Part shown: piece after piece, positions 17,801 through 26,382 of the stretch | How positions within the stretch are numbered: the stretch's first letter is position 1 | Layout: each line of letters begins with the position of its first letter | Source: Nocardia salmonicida NBRC 13393 | GTDB taxonomy: Bacteria > Actinomycetota > Actinomycetes > Mycobacteriales > Mycobacteriaceae | Length of the DNA: 64,000 bases | Assembly (NCBI RefSeq): GCF_001613085.1 | Contig: NZ_BDBR01000008.1 | Location: forward strand, 310,001 to 374,000 | Direction: 5' to 3' | Made by a program: the position numbers and the translations under genes | The notes under the pieces: generated by a model | The model's input: only the letters and a program-made list of their open reading frames with translations | What the model was told of the DNA's origin: nothing | The model's database searches: none

Positions 17801-18410
17801 CGCGGCCCTGGTCTACGGGTACTTCCCCGCGGTGTCCGAGGGCGACGAGGTCATCGTGTTGACCGAGCCGAATCCTGATGCGCCGCAACGGTATCGGTTC
17901 ACGTTCCCGCGTCAGCAGCGCGACCGGTTCCTGTGCATCTCGGACTTCATCCGCTCGCGGGAGAAGGCCCGTGAGACCGGACAGGTCGATGTGCTGCCGT
18001 TCCAGCTGGTCACCATGGGTCAGCCGATCGCCGACTTCGCGAACGCGCTGTTCGCCGCCGACAACTACCGCGACTACCTCGAGGTGCACGGTGTCGGTGT
18101 GCAGCTCACCGAGGCGCTGGCCGAGTACTGGCATCGCCGGGTGCGCGAAGAGCTGACCGTCGACGGCAAGTCCGTGGCGGCCGAGGATCCCGCCGACGTG
18201 CAGGACTACTTCAAGCTCGGCTACCGGGGGGCGCGCTACTCCTTCGGTTACGGCGCCTGCCCTGACCTGGAGGATCGTGCCAAGCTGGTCGACCTGCTCG
18301 ACGCGGGCCGGGTCGGGGTGACGCTCTCGGAAGAGCTGCAGTTGCATCCCGAGCAGTCGACGGACGCGTTCGTGCTGCTGCATCCGGAGGCGAAATACTT
18401 CAACGCCTGA
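14814..18410 (+). CDS. metH: Cobalamin-dependent methionine synthase
   Basis: 1198 residues, complete. Transfers the methyl of 5-methyltetrahydrofolate through cob(I)alamin to homocysteine in the cytosol. Module 1 (residues about 1-330) binds homocysteine and zinc (C233 in LNCATGP; C299 and C300 in GGCCGT). Module 2 (about 350-630) is the folate-binding pterin domain (IMMIGERTNANGSKAF). Module 3 is the cap plus B12 domain with DVHDIGKN, whose H749 is the lower cobalt ligand. An Ala/Lys/Glu-rich linker then leads to the AdoMet activation domain (about 930-1198, RYSFGYGACPDLEDR). Divergent from the PAC2 gene; followed by a terminator. Leaderless start is likely. Confidence 0.97.
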   Translation: MSASLPTGFDTTLLDTLRRRVVIGDGAMGTMLQAADLSLDDFRGLEGCNEILNDTRPDVLAEIHRAYFAAGADAVETNTFGCNLPNLADYDIQDRIRDLAERGTRIARDVADEMGPSADGTARYVLGSMGPGTKLPTLGHAPFVSLRDAYTEAALGMLDGGADAILIETCQDLLQVKAAITGSRRAMIAAGRRIPIITHVTVETTGTMLVGSEIGAALTALEPLGIDMIGLNCATGPAEMSEHLRHLSRHANIPVSVMPNAGLPVLGANGAEYPLDPEELAVALSGFVSEFGLSLVGGCCGTTPEHIRQVAEAVREVEKTLPPIADRRHPEHEPAVSSMYTAVPFEQDASIMMIGERTNANGSKAFRDAMLAADWQRCLEIAKDQTRDGAHMLDLCVDYVGRDGAEDMNELASRLATASTLPIMLDSTEVPVLQAGLQHLGGRCAVNSVNYEDGAGPDSRFQQIMRLVSEHGAAVVALTIDEEGQARTADHKVAIAERLIDDITGNWGLAESDIIIDTLTFTLGTGQEESRKDGEETIKAIRELKRRRPQVQTTLGLSNISFGLNPAARQVLNSVFMHECVQAGLDSAIVHASKILPMSRIPEEHQQVALDLIYDRRGEDYDPLQKLMALFEGVSTASSRASRAEEMALLPLFERLERRIVDGERNGLGDDLDEAMQTVPPLQIINETLLSGMKTVGELFGSGQMQLPFVLQSAEVMKTAVAHLEPHMEATDDAGKGRIVLATVKGDVHDIGKNLVDIILSNNGYEVVNLGIKQPIATILDAAQDKKADVIGMSGLLVKSTVVMKENLGELNTKGVAEQFPVLLGGAALTRSYVENDLTEVYDGDVYYARDAFEGLRLMDEIMTVKRGGGLDPDSPAAIAAKEKAAERKARHERSKRIAAERKAAEVPIVVPERSDVAADLPVPTPPFWGTRVVKGLPLAEYSGLLDERALFLGQWGLRGQKAGEGPTYEDLVETEGRPRLRAWLERLATEGVLQHAALVYGYFPAVSEGDEVIVLTEPNPDAPQRYRFTFPRQQRDRFLCISDFIRSREKARETGQVDVLPFQLVTMGQPIADFANALFAADNYRDYLEVHGVGVQLTEALAEYWHRRVREELTVDGKSVAAEDPADVQDYFKLGYRGARYSFGYGACPDLEDRAKLVDLLDAGRVGVTLSEELQLHPEQSTDAFVLLHPEAKYFNA

Positions 18411-18445
18411 CACACTGCAGGCACGAGATAGAGGCGTCGGCAGAT

Positions 18446-18480
18446 CGGATCGGTCCCGCGGGCCGGTCCGTTTGTCGTTG
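18446..18480 (+). terminator. Terminator after metH
   Basis: CGGATCGG pairs with CCGGTCCG (one G-T wobble) around a CCCGCGGG core, followed by TTTGTCGTT. It begins 36 bp after the metH stop. Confidence 0.55.
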
Positions 18481-18640
18481 TGGCGCTTGTGAGTATGGTC
18501 ACGATGGGGCGCCGGGTCCACGGGCCGGGCTGTCTCGCAACAGGATCGAAGCAGTTCAGCACGTAGAATTCTCGAAAAGTTTCATCCCGCTGTGGCGCGG
18601 AGGGCGAGACGACTCAGCGGTAAGCAGGAGGGGCACAGAT

Positions 18641-20611
18641 ATGACATCGGATCGGTTGATCGCGGGACGCTATCGACTCACCGACCCGATCGGCACGGGC
18701 GCGATGGGGGTCGTGTGGCGCGCCACCGACGTCCGGCTGCGGCGCACCGTCGCGGTGAAGCAGGTTCTGCTCGCGCCCGGTCTCACCGGTACGCAAGCGC
18801 TGGAAGGCAAACTGCGCGCGATGCGCGAGGGCCGGATCGCTGCCCGCCTGCACCACCCGAACGCCATCACCGTCTTCGATGTCGCCGAAGAGGACGGCCA
18901 GCCGTGGCTGGTCATGGAGTACATGAACGCGCCGAGCCTCGCGGCGAAGCTGTCAGGCGGAGTGACGCTGCCCCCGATCGAGGTGGCGGGGATCGGCGCC
19001 CAGGCCGCCGCGGCGCTGTCGGCGGCCCACGACGCCGGGATCATGCACCGCGACGTGAAACCGGCCAACCTGCTCGTCGGCGACGACGGCACGGTCAAGC
19101 TCACCGACTTCGGGATCTCGCACGCGACCGGGGACGTCACCGTCACCGCCACGGGGTTCCTCGCGGGCACCCCTGCCTACCTGGCGCCCGAGATCGCCCG
19201 CGGCGACAGCCCGAAGCCCGCCGCCGATGTGTTCGCCCTCGGCTCGACGCTGTACGCGGCCTCCGAAGGCGCTCCGCCGTTCGGTGAGGGCGACAACCCC
19301 CTGGCTGTGCTGCACGCCGTCGCGCGCGGCGTGGTGCCCGAGCCGAAGAACGCGGGCCCGCTGGCCCCGGTCCTGATGTGGCTGCTGACCGCGTCGGCTG
19401 ATGACCGGCCGACGATGGCGCAGGCCCGCATCGCGCTGGAAGACGTTGCCGCGGGCCGGGTTCCGGCACTGCCTGCCTCCGCGACGAAGATCCTGCCGGT
19501 GGGTGAGGCGGCGACGACCCTGATTCCGCAGCCCGGCGCCCCCGCGAACGGGGGAGCGGCGGCGAAGTCGGGTGCGGCAGCGCTGTTCGGCAGCGGTCTC
19601 GCAAGGGCCAAGGCTGCCCGCTCGGCCATCTCGGGCCGAAATTCGACCGGTGCGTCCTCGAGTGCGCCGCAGGCATCGGACGTGAGCGGAACCCCGGCAT
19701 CGGGCGCGGTCGCCGACGTGGCGGGCCGACCGGACGGAGCAATCGGCCGAGCGGCGGCAGGCGGGGTCGGGCAGGCAGGCGCGGTGCGGCAGGCAGCGGC
19801 AGGCGATCCCGGCCTCGTTCGGCCGCGCGACGCCGCGTTCTCGGCCGCGGACGGTGTCGAACGTGCCGGTGCCCAGGCCCAGTTGCGCGCCAAGGCGGCA
19901 GCCGGGCCGACGGACGGTTCCGGTCTGCATCCGGCGTTCCCCGTCCCACCATCGCGCACCGACCGCGCGAACAACAGTCGCGCCGTGCTGCTCTTGGCCG
20001 CGGCTGTCGCTGCCTTCACGGTCATGCTCGTCGTGCTGGTGGTCACCCGAGACCGGGGCGGCGAGCCCGATCAGCAGGCACAGGCCCCGGCATCGCCGGT
20101 CACCGTCACGACGATGGTCGACGGCAAGGTGAGCACCGTCGTCATCGTGCCGGAGCAGGAAACGATCACCGTGTCGGCTCCGCCCGCCGCCGTGCCCGGC
20201 GGCGCGACGACCACCGGTGCGACCCCGACCAGCACCTCGGCAAAGCCCACTCCAACCACGCCGAAACCGACCAGCACGACCATCACCACCACACCGTTCG
20301 GCCCGCCCACCCCGGACCGGATCAACCAGTTCATCGCCGGGTACTACGGCATGCTGCCCGGCAATATCGGCGGGGCGTGGGCGCAGCTCGCTCCCGGGTA
20401 CCAGGCGCAGACCGGCGGGTTCGGGCAGTACTCGGCGTTCTGGTCGTCGGTGCGGTCGGTGACTGTCGGCTCGATCACCCCCAGCGGGCCCAACCGCGCG
20501 GTGGTCACCCTCACCTACCAGCTCGCCAATGGCACCGTGACCTCGGAGAACCGCTGGATCCAGGTCGCGGGCGACGCGGGCAACCTGCAGATCGCCGGAT
20601 CGGGCGTCTGA
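18641..20611 (+). CDS. Transmembrane Ser/Thr protein kinase with extracytoplasmic NTF2-like domain
   Basis: 656 residues. The kinase domain spans about 8-270: glycine-rich loop IGTGAMGVVW, Lys40 (VAVK), HRDVKPANLL with D138 and N143, DFG at 156-158, and APE in the activation segment (TPAYLAPE). A long Ala/Gly/Pro-rich linker follows (about 285-440). One membrane helix (about 447-468, AVLLLAAAVAAFTVMLVVLV), a Thr/Pro-rich stalk, then a C-terminal extracytoplasmic domain (NQFIAGYYGMLPGNIGGAWAQL...) of NTF2-like type, probably a sensor. A good AGGAGG site precedes the ATG. PknB-family architecture, but no specific pkn name is justified. Monocistronic. Confidence 0.92.
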   Translation: MTSDRLIAGRYRLTDPIGTGAMGVVWRATDVRLRRTVAVKQVLLAPGLTGTQALEGKLRAMREGRIAARLHHPNAITVFDVAEEDGQPWLVMEYMNAPSLAAKLSGGVTLPPIEVAGIGAQAAAALSAAHDAGIMHRDVKPANLLVGDDGTVKLTDFGISHATGDVTVTATGFLAGTPAYLAPEIARGDSPKPAADVFALGSTLYAASEGAPPFGEGDNPLAVLHAVARGVVPEPKNAGPLAPVLMWLLTASADDRPTMAQARIALEDVAAGRVPALPASATKILPVGEAATTLIPQPGAPANGGAAAKSGAAALFGSGLARAKAARSAISGRNSTGASSSAPQASDVSGTPASGAVADVAGRPDGAIGRAAAGGVGQAGAVRQAAAGDPGLVRPRDAAFSAADGVERAGAQAQLRAKAAAGPTDGSGLHPAFPVPPSRTDRANNSRAVLLLAAAVAAFTVMLVVLVVTRDRGGEPDQQAQAPASPVTVTTMVDGKVSTVVIVPEQETITVSAPPAAVPGGATTTGATPTSTSAKPTPTTPKPTSTTITTTPFGPPTPDRINQFIAGYYGMLPGNIGGAWAQLAPGYQAQTGGFGQYSAFWSSVRSVTVGSITPSGPNRAVVTLTYQLANGTVTSENRWIQVAGDAGNLQIAGSGV

Positions 20612-20691
20612 GGCGAACCCGTTACGCTGAACGGGGCTCGGCGACTGCCGGTCACCGGGTGACATGTGATGAGAACGAGGCGAGTGAACAG

Positions 20692-21363
20692 GTGAGCGCG
20701 CGACCGGCCGCGGTGCTGTGGGACATGGACGGCACGCTGCTCGATTCGGAGAAGCTGTGGGACATAGGGGTTCGTGAACTGGCCCGCGAGCACGGCCGTG
20801 AGCTGACCGACGAGGTTCGCCACGCCCTGATCGGCGCCTCCGGTCCGAACGCGCTGCGCATGCTCTTCGACGGTATCGGCGTGGTGCCGACGCCGGAGAC
20901 GATCGTCGAGGCGGGGGAGTTCCTCGAGCGCCGGGTGACCGAGTTGATGCTCGGCCCGATCCCGTGGCGTCCCGGCGCCAAGGACGCGCTGGCGATGGTG
21001 CGCGAGGCGGGTTTGCGGTGCGCGCTGGTGACCAACACCAAGCGCTCGCTCACCGAATACGGCCTCGACACTCTCGGCCGCGACTACTTCGACACCTCCG
21101 TCTGCGGCGACGAGGTGGCGCACGGCAAGCCCGATCCGGCCATCTACCGCCGCGCCGCGCAACTGCTGGGGGTCGACCCGAGTGACTGTGTCGCGATCGA
21201 GGATTCGCCGACCGGTTCGCTCGCCGCGCAGGGCGCGGGCTGCGGTCTGATCGTGATTCCGTGCGAGATCGCGGTTCCCGAGGCGCCGGGGCGGGTATTT
21301 CGGGAGTCGCTGGTGGGCCTGTCGGTAGCGGATCTGCGCGCCGCACTCGACGCCTGCGTCTGA
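20692..21363 (+). CDS. HAD-superfamily phosphatase (phosphoglycolate-phosphatase-like)
   Basis: 223 residues from the GTG at 20692. HAD motif I is WDMDGTLLDSE (nucleophile D11, acid/base D13), with a helical cap at about 20-90 (subclass C1), motif II LVTNTKRS, and motifs III/IV KPDPAIY and VAIEDSPTGSLAA. The family hydrolyses small phosphate esters such as sugar phosphates or phosphoglycolate; substrate not predictable here. It lies 80 bp behind the kinase gene and may share its transcript. The start was chosen because it immediately precedes the conserved core. Confidence 0.88.
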   Translation: MSARPAAVLWDMDGTLLDSEKLWDIGVRELAREHGRELTDEVRHALIGASGPNALRMLFDGIGVVPTPETIVEAGEFLERRVTELMLGPIPWRPGAKDALAMVREAGLRCALVTNTKRSLTEYGLDTLGRDYFDTSVCGDEVAHGKPDPAIYRRAAQLLGVDPSDCVAIEDSPTGSLAAQGAGCGLIVIPCEIAVPEAPGRVFRESLVGLSVADLRAALDACV

Positions 21364-21378
21364 AAAAGATGAGGGCTC

Positions 21379-21410
21379 ACCGTGATAGGGCGTAATAGCC
21401 TACCGTGATA
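21379..21410. promoter_or_regulatory. Direct repeats upstream of the oxygenase cassette
   Basis: ACCGTGATA occurs at 21379-21387 and 21402-21410, 23 bp apart, in the relatively AT-rich 123-bp gap before the 2OG oxygenase gene. A candidate regulator site for the three-gene cassette; speculative. Confidence 0.35.
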
Positions 21411-21486
21411 AGACCGAAACCTGGGTGGAATCTGCGAAAACTGTTGCCGCACAGTTGAATTCGCACGATTGTGATCTTCCCGGGAT

Positions 21487-22407
21487 ATGCCCGATTTGTC
21501 GAAACCGCGAGCGCGCGCCCGAATATTCCCGCAAACTGAGTACATGACGGGCACGCGGGGGCTTGACGAAATCGTCGACATCGCACGGTATCCACTCACC
21601 GATCTCGGTGGTTCGGGCAGGCAGGCGGCCATCGAGGCGGCTCGTGCCGAGCTGGCCGAGGACGGCTGCACGGTCCTGCGTGAGTTCATCCGGCCGCAGC
21701 TGCTGGAGACGCTGCGCACCGAGGGGGAGGCGATCGCACCGCACGCTCACTACAAAGTGGAGCGGGTCAACGCCTACAACATTCCCCTCGACGCCGACCT
21801 GCCCGCCGACCATCCGGCGCGTATCGTGCTCGACCGCGGCAATGCCTTCGTGGCTCGCGACCGCATCCCCGCCGAGGCGCTGATCCAGCGTCTCTACACC
21901 GATCCGGTGTTCCAGCGGTTCGTCGCCGACTGCTTCGAACTCGACGATCTGCACGAATTCGCCGACCCGCTGGCCGGTTTGTGCCTGAACGTCGTCGAGC
22001 CGGGGATGTCGCATCCGTGGCATTTCGACACCAACGAATTCACCGTCAGCATGCTCACGCGCAAGCCCGAAGCCGGCGGCGTGTTCGAGTACTGCCCCAA
22101 TATCCGTGACCCATACGCCGAGCATCTCGACGACGTACGCGCCGTGCTCACCGGTGACGGCGCTCGGCTCATCCGCTCGCTGGAACTGCGCCCCGGCGAC
22201 CTGCAGCTGTTCAAGGGCCGCTTCTCCCTGCATCGAGTCACCGAGGTAGCCGGTGCTGGACAACGACATTCGGCGATTTTCGCCTACACGGACCGACCAG
22301 GGGTGATCGGCACGGTCGAACGCACCAGACAGTTGTTCGGCCGTGTCCTGCCCGACCATGTGGCCGCCGCGGCCGACGCCGTCCGAGGTGACCGACTGCT
22401 CGACTGA
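21487..22407 (+). CDS. Fe(II)/2-oxoglutarate-dependent oxygenase (HalD/ArpA-like)
   Basis: 306 residues. Jelly-roll oxygenase features: the iron triad H179-x-D181 (PWHFDTNEF) and H249 (RFSLHRV), and R260 (GQRHSAIFAYTD), which likely binds 2-oxoglutarate. The family includes hydroxylases and halogenases acting on free amino acids; halogenases replace the Asp with Gly or Ala, whereas Asp is kept here, so hydroxylation is expected. Two starts are possible (21487, or 21544 at MTGTRGLDE); neither has a clear ribosome-binding site. First of three tightly spaced genes (12 bp to the methyltransferase, then 9 bp to the acyltransferase). Confidence 0.8.
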   Translation: MPDLSKPRARARIFPQTEYMTGTRGLDEIVDIARYPLTDLGGSGRQAAIEAARAELAEDGCTVLREFIRPQLLETLRTEGEAIAPHAHYKVERVNAYNIPLDADLPADHPARIVLDRGNAFVARDRIPAEALIQRLYTDPVFQRFVADCFELDDLHEFADPLAGLCLNVVEPGMSHPWHFDTNEFTVSMLTRKPEAGGVFEYCPNIRDPYAEHLDDVRAVLTGDGARLIRSLELRPGDLQLFKGRFSLHRVTEVAGAGQRHSAIFAYTDRPGVIGTVERTRQLFGRVLPDHVAAAADAVRGDRLLD

Positions 22408-22419
22408 GAGGAACCGCCC

Positions 22420-23235
22420 ATGTCCGTTCCGTTGCACACCACCGGCAAAGCATCCTTCGACGACATCTACGAAAGTCCAGATCCGCGAGCATATTTCGAG
22501 CGGATGAACGATCTGGACTACCGGATCCCGGAACTGGCAAAGCCGCACTTCGCCGAACAGCTGCGTCAGCTGCGGGCCGCACGACCGGACCGGATTCCGA
22601 CCGTGCTCGACCTCGGGTGCTCCTACGGGGTGAACGCGGCACTGCTGCGCGCCGACACCACCGTCGACGAATTGGCCGGGCACTACCGCGATCACGCCGA
22701 CACCGACAAGATCGGGCTGATCGCGGCGGACCGGGAGCGGTTGCGCGGCGATCTCATGCCCGACGTACGCTTCATCGGGATGGACGCCGCACGCCCGGCG
22801 CTGACCTACGCCCACGCCGCCGGACTCCTGCACGACTACGTGCACGCCGACCTCGAGGCCGCCGAGCCCACCGAGGCGCAGCGGCGTGTGCTGGCCTCCG
22901 CAGATCTGGTGATCTCCACCGGATGCGTCGGCTACATCACCGAGAAAACCCTGTCCAGGGTCGCCCAAGCCGATCCGCGCAAGCGACCGTGGATGGCACA
23001 TTTCGTGTTGCGGATGTTCGATTTCGGTCCCATCGCCGAGGAACTGGCCGCGCTCGGGTATCGCAGCGAGCAGCGTCCCGGTATGTTCCAGCAGCGGAGG
23101 TTCGCCTCGGCACAGGAACGCGAACAGGTGCTGGATGCGTTGGCGGCCAAGGGAATCGACACCACCGACCACGAAGCCGAAGGCTGGCTATACGCCAACC
23201 TGTTCCTGTCCCGCCCGCATCCCATCGAGACCTGA
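22420..23235 (+). CDS. Class I SAM-dependent methyltransferase-like protein
   Basis: 271 residues. Motif I VLDLGCSYGVNAALL (residues 62-76) is a clear AdoMet-binding glycine loop. RFIGMDAARPALTYAHAAGL supplies the second strand acidic region and SADLVISTGCVGYITEKTL the motif IV region. The C-terminal segment (FVLRMFDFGPIAEELAALGY) is unlike common O- or C-methyltransferases. Start MSVPLHTTGK preceded by GAGAGGAA. Substrate unknown; the neighbours (amino-acid-type hydroxylase and carnitine-type acyltransferase) suggest a small amino or hydroxy acid. Middle gene of the cassette. Confidence 0.8.
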   Translation: MSVPLHTTGKASFDDIYESPDPRAYFERMNDLDYRIPELAKPHFAEQLRQLRAARPDRIPTVLDLGCSYGVNAALLRADTTVDELAGHYRDHADTDKIGLIAADRERLRGDLMPDVRFIGMDAARPALTYAHAAGLLHDYVHADLEAAEPTEAQRRVLASADLVISTGCVGYITEKTLSRVAQADPRKRPWMAHFVLRMFDFGPIAEELAALGYRSEQRPGMFQQRRFASAQEREQVLDALAAKGIDTTDHEAEGWLYANLFLSRPHPIET

Positions 23236-23244
23236 GGACTTGGA

Positions 23245-25065
23245 TTGAACCAACCCACGTTCGCCGCCGAAGACACGCTGCCCCGGGTACCGCTGCCGAC
23301 ACTGGATGACAGTTGCGCGCGGTTCCTGCAGTGGTGTCAGCCACTGCTCGGCGCCGAGGAATACGCCACCACCGAGGGCGCGGTAGCCGAGCTGCTGCGC
23401 CCCGGTGGGGCGGGGCGCGCCCTGCATGCCGCACTGGCCGAATACGACGCCACCCCCGGCGTCGGCAGCTGGCTCGACGAATTCTGGCCGTCACGGTATC
23501 TGGGCCGTCGGGACCGGATCGCGATCAACGCCAACTTCGTGTTCCTGTTCCGTGACGACACCCCCCTCGCGGCGTCGACCGTCGCCGGGCAGGCCGAGCG
23601 GGCAGCCGCGATCATCGGCGCGGCTGTCGATTACAAGCTGGCGCTGGACGCGGAGAAGATCCCGCCGGTGACCCAGCGCGGCCAGGCGCTGTCGATGTGG
23701 CAGAACAAGTACCTGTTCTCCGAGACCCGGATTCCGGGCGAGATCCAGGACAGCGTCCGCAAGCCCTACAGCCCGGAATGGCCGGGTCCCTCGGACGCGC
23801 GCCATATCGCGGTCTTCTACCGCGGCAACATCTTCCGGATGGATGTCGTCGGACCCGACGGTGCGCCGTACGCGTTCGACGACGTGGTCGACGGGCTGCG
23901 CGCGGTGATCAAGGGCGGCACCAAGCCCGCCGCGACCGACACCTCGGTCGGGCATCTCACCACGAAAGCCCGTGCGGCATGGGCGCGCAGCCGGGAAGTG
24001 CTGCGCACCGAGCCCGCCAACGTCGTGGCGTTCGACGCGGTGGAGACGGCGCTGTTCTCGGTGTGCCTGGAGGACTTCGCGCCCCGCGACGAACTGCACG
24101 CCAGCGATCAGCTCCTGCACGGCGACAGCGGCAACCGCTACTTCGACAAGTCGGTGTCGTTCATCGTCTTCGCCGACGGCCAGGCCGGCATCAACGTCGA
24201 GCACTGTGGGCTCGACGGCACCACCGTGCTGTCGTTCGTCGACGCGCTGCTCGAGCGGACCACCCAGGACCACGCGGCGACCAGCGGGGCGCAATCGCAG
24301 GGGCTGCCCTCGGTGGAGCCGATCGAGTTCGTGCTCGACTCGGCCGCCCGCGCCGACATCGCCGCGGCGGGCGCCGACTTCGCCCGCTTCGCCGCCGACA
24401 CCGCCACCTCGCTGGTGTCGTTCGACGACTTCGGCACCGGCGAGGCCAAGAAGCTGGGCATCTCACCCGATGCCTTCGCTCAGCTCAGCTACCAGCTCGC
24501 CCACCGGCGCAGCAAGGGCCTGACCGGCGCGACCTACGAATCCATCGCCACCCGGCAGTTCCGCAACGGTCGCACCGAGGCCATGCGCGTGGTGACCCCG
24601 GAGATGGTGTCGTTCGTCGACGCGATGGTGTCCGCGGAGGCCGACACCGCGACCAAGCTGGCCGCGGCGCGCACCGCCGCGTCCGCCCACGTCGCGCGGG
24701 CGAAGGAATGCCAGGCCGGGCAGGCGCCCGAGCAGCACCTCTGGGAACTGGAGTGGATCCAGCGTCGTCGCGGCGAGCAGCTCGGGGTCGCCGATGAGCG
24801 GATCGCGCTGTTCGACAGCCCCGGCTGGACGACCATGCGCGACGACTACCTCTCGACCAGCTCGGCGCCGTCGAAGTACATCCGCTACTTCGGTTTCGGC
24901 TCGACCAGTCCGCGTTGCATCGGCATCGCCTACGTGCTGCTGCCGGATCGGTGGAACATCTACCTGGCCACGCCGAAGTCGGTGGCCGACCAGATGTACG
25001 CCTTCGCCGACCACCTCCGCACGGCAGTAGCCGACCTGCGCCAACTGCTCGCCGAACCGGTGTGA
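23245..25065 (+). CDS. Choline/carnitine O-acyltransferase family protein
   Basis: 606 residues, similar in length to eukaryotic carnitine/choline acyltransferases, which move acyl groups between CoA and the hydroxyl of a quaternary amine. Visible family landmarks: [17 protein letters not shown] at the N-terminus, the [14 protein letters not shown] strand, GRNIFRMDV-like [10 protein letters not shown], the catalytic His320 in VEHCGLDG (usually EHSxxDG), and the C-terminal STS-type site YLSTSSAP with [19 protein letters not shown] start at 23245 after GAGG. Bacterial members are uncommon. Last gene of the cassette, followed by a strong terminator. Confidence 0.88.
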   Translation: MNQPTFAAEDTLPRVPLPTLDDSCARFLQWCQPLLGAEEYATTEGAVAELLRPGGAGRALHAALAEYDATPGVGSWLDEFWPSRYLGRRDRIAINANFVFLFRDDTPLAASTVAGQAERAAAIIGAAVDYKLALDAEKIPPVTQRGQALSMWQNKYLFSETRIPGEIQDSVRKPYSPEWPGPSDARHIAVFYRGNIFRMDVVGPDGAPYAFDDVVDGLRAVIKGGTKPAATDTSVGHLTTKARAAWARSREVLRTEPANVVAFDAVETALFSVCLEDFAPRDELHASDQLLHGDSGNRYFDKSVSFIVFADGQAGINVEHCGLDGTTVLSFVDALLERTTQDHAATSGAQSQGLPSVEPIEFVLDSAARADIAAAGADFARFAADTATSLVSFDDFGTGEAKKLGISPDAFAQLSYQLAHRRSKGLTGATYESIATRQFRNGRTEAMRVVTPEMVSFVDAMVSAEADTATKLAAARTAASAHVARAKECQAGQAPEQHLWELEWIQRRRGEQLGVADERIALFDSPGWTTMRDDYLSTSSAPSKYIRYFGFGSTSPRCIGIAYVLLPDRWNIYLATPKSVADQMYAFADHLRTAVADLRQLLAEPV

Positions 25066-25068
25066 TCG

Positions 25069-25105
25069 TTTCCCGGCGTGCCGCACCTCGCGGTGCGCCG
25101 GGAAA
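25069..25105 (+). terminator. Strong terminator between acyltransferase gene and hisE
   Basis: TTTCCCGGCG (25069-25078) and CGCCGGGAAA (25096-25105) pair perfectly; the loop contains a further CCGC/GCGG pairing. It ends only 15 bp before the hisE ATG, so hisE cannot be read from upstream and must start its own transcript in or beside the hairpin. Confidence 0.75.
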
Positions 25106-25120
25106 ACCGCTGGGTCGGGT

Positions 25121-25402
25121 ATGAAACAATCTCTACTCGTGAAGAACTTCGAATCCCTGTTCGCCGAGCTGACCGAGCGTGCCCAGACCCGTCCCGAGGG
25201 GTCCGGCACCGTGGCCGCGCTGGACGCAGGCGTTCATTTCCAGGGCAAGAAGGTCCTGGAGGAGGCAGGCGAGATCTGGCTGGCCGCCGAGCACGAGAGT
25301 GATGAGGCGCTCGCCGAGGAGATCTCCCAGCTGCTGTACTGGGTCCAGGTGATGATGCTGGGTCGTGGGCTGAAGCTCGAGGACGTGTACCGACATCTGT
25401 GA
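25121..25402 (+). CDS. hisE: Phosphoribosyl-ATP diphosphatase
   Basis: 93 residues. Catalyses step 2 of histidine biosynthesis, hydrolysing PR-ATP to PR-AMP and pyrophosphate. Family motifs are clear: [25 protein letters not shown], then [18 protein letters not shown] with the metal-binding EE-x-x-E pattern, and [15 protein letters not shown]. The ATG at 25121 ([11 protein letters not shown]) matches the mycobacterial N-terminus; a GTG at 25139 is an alternative. No ribosome-binding site precedes it and a terminator ends 15 bp upstream. Followed 59 bp later by hisG, as in M. tuberculosis (Rv2122c-Rv2121c). Confidence 0.96.
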   Translation: MKQSLLVKNFESLFAELTERAQTRPEGSGTVAALDAGVHFQGKKVLEEAGEIWLAAEHESDEALAEEISQLLYWVQVMMLGRGLKLEDVYRHL

Positions 25403-25461
25403 CGGCTTGATCCGTCCTGATCGACACTTCCTCCACTTCCCCCCCGAAAGGACCCCATCCC

Positions 25462-26313
25462 ATGTTGCGCGTCGCCGTTCCCAACAAAGGCTCGCTCTCG
25501 GAATCCGCCACCTCCATCCTGAGCGAGGCCGGATACCGCAAGCGGACCGATTCCCGTGATCTCACCGTCCTCGACCTCACGAATCAGGTCGAATTCTTCT
25601 TCCTGCGTCCCAAGGACATCGCCATCTACGTCGGCTCCGGCGAGCTCGACCTCGGCATCACCGGTCGCGACCTGGCCCTGGACTCCGGCTCCCCGGTCAG
25701 CGAGCGGCTCTCGCTCGGTTTCGGCCGCTCCAGCTTCCGCTACGCGGCCCCGGCCGGCGAGGACTGGAAGGTCGAGGATCTGGCGGGCAAGCGCATCGCC
25801 ACCTCCTACCCGAACCTGGTGCGCGCCGACCTCGCCCGCTTCGGCATCGAGGCCGAGGTGATCCGCCTCGACGGCGCGGTCGAGATCTCGATCCAGCTCG
25901 GCGTCGCCGACGCCATCGCCGACGTGGTCGGCTCCGGCCGCACCCTGCGTCAGCACAACCTGATCGCGTTCGGCGAGTCCTTGTGCGACTCCGAGGGTGT
26001 CTTGATCGAACGCACCGGTTCCGACCGCGACGACCGCGCCCGCAACCAGCTCATCAATCGCATCCAGGGCGTCGTCTTCGCTCAGCAGTACCTGATGCTC
26101 GACTACGACTGCCCCAAGTCGCTGTTCGACCAGGCCGTCGCCATCACCCCGGGTCTCGAGTCACCGACCGTCTCCCCGCTGACCGACCCCGACTGGGTCG
26201 CCGTCCGCGCCCTCGTTCCCCGCAAGCAGGGCAACGAACTGATGGACCGCCTCGCGGATCTCGGCGCCAAGGCCATCCTCGCCACCGACATCCGCTCCTG
26301 CCGAGCCTTCTGA
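25462..26313 (+). CDS. hisG: ATP phosphoribosyltransferase (long, HisG_L form)
   Basis: 283 residues. First and feedback-inhibited step of histidine biosynthesis, joining ATP and PRPP. The N-terminus [15 protein letters not shown] is typical. Two periplasmic-binding-like catalytic lobes run to about residue 210 ([21 protein letters not shown], the PRPP-binding [26 protein letters not shown]), followed by the regulatory ACT-like domain (about 215-283, [23 protein letters not shown]) that binds histidine. Good AAGGA site upstream. It ends at a strong bidirectional terminator. Confidence 0.97.
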   Translation: MLRVAVPNKGSLSESATSILSEAGYRKRTDSRDLTVLDLTNQVEFFFLRPKDIAIYVGSGELDLGITGRDLALDSGSPVSERLSLGFGRSSFRYAAPAGEDWKVEDLAGKRIATSYPNLVRADLARFGIEAEVIRLDGAVEISIQLGVADAIADVVGSGRTLRQHNLIAFGESLCDSEGVLIERTGSDRDDRARNQLINRIQGVVFAQQYLMLDYDCPKSLFDQAVAITPGLESPTVSPLTDPDWVAVRALVPRKQGNELMDRLADLGAKAILATDIRSCRAF

Positions 26314-26325
26314 GCCGTTACCGCC

Positions 26326-26363
26326 GAAACCCCTCACCTGTGTTCACTCCGGTGAGGGGTTTC
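26326..26363. terminator. Bidirectional terminator after hisG
   Basis: GAAACCCCTCACC (26326-26338) and GGTGAGGGGTTTC (26351-26363) form a perfect 13-bp stem with a 12-nt loop, A-rich on one side and T-rich on the other. It serves hisG and the convergent small secreted-protein gene. Confidence 0.85.
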
Positions 26364-26382
26364 GTATTGTCGGTGCCTGAAC

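Noticed and set aside
15948..18521. 857-codon minus-strand open frame opposite metH
   Set aside because: His/Arg/Leu-rich shadow with no recognisable domain; metH is complete on the plus strand.
21487..22407. Halogenase (BesD/HalD activity)
   Set aside because: The iron site keeps H-x-D; halogenases of this group lack the Asp.
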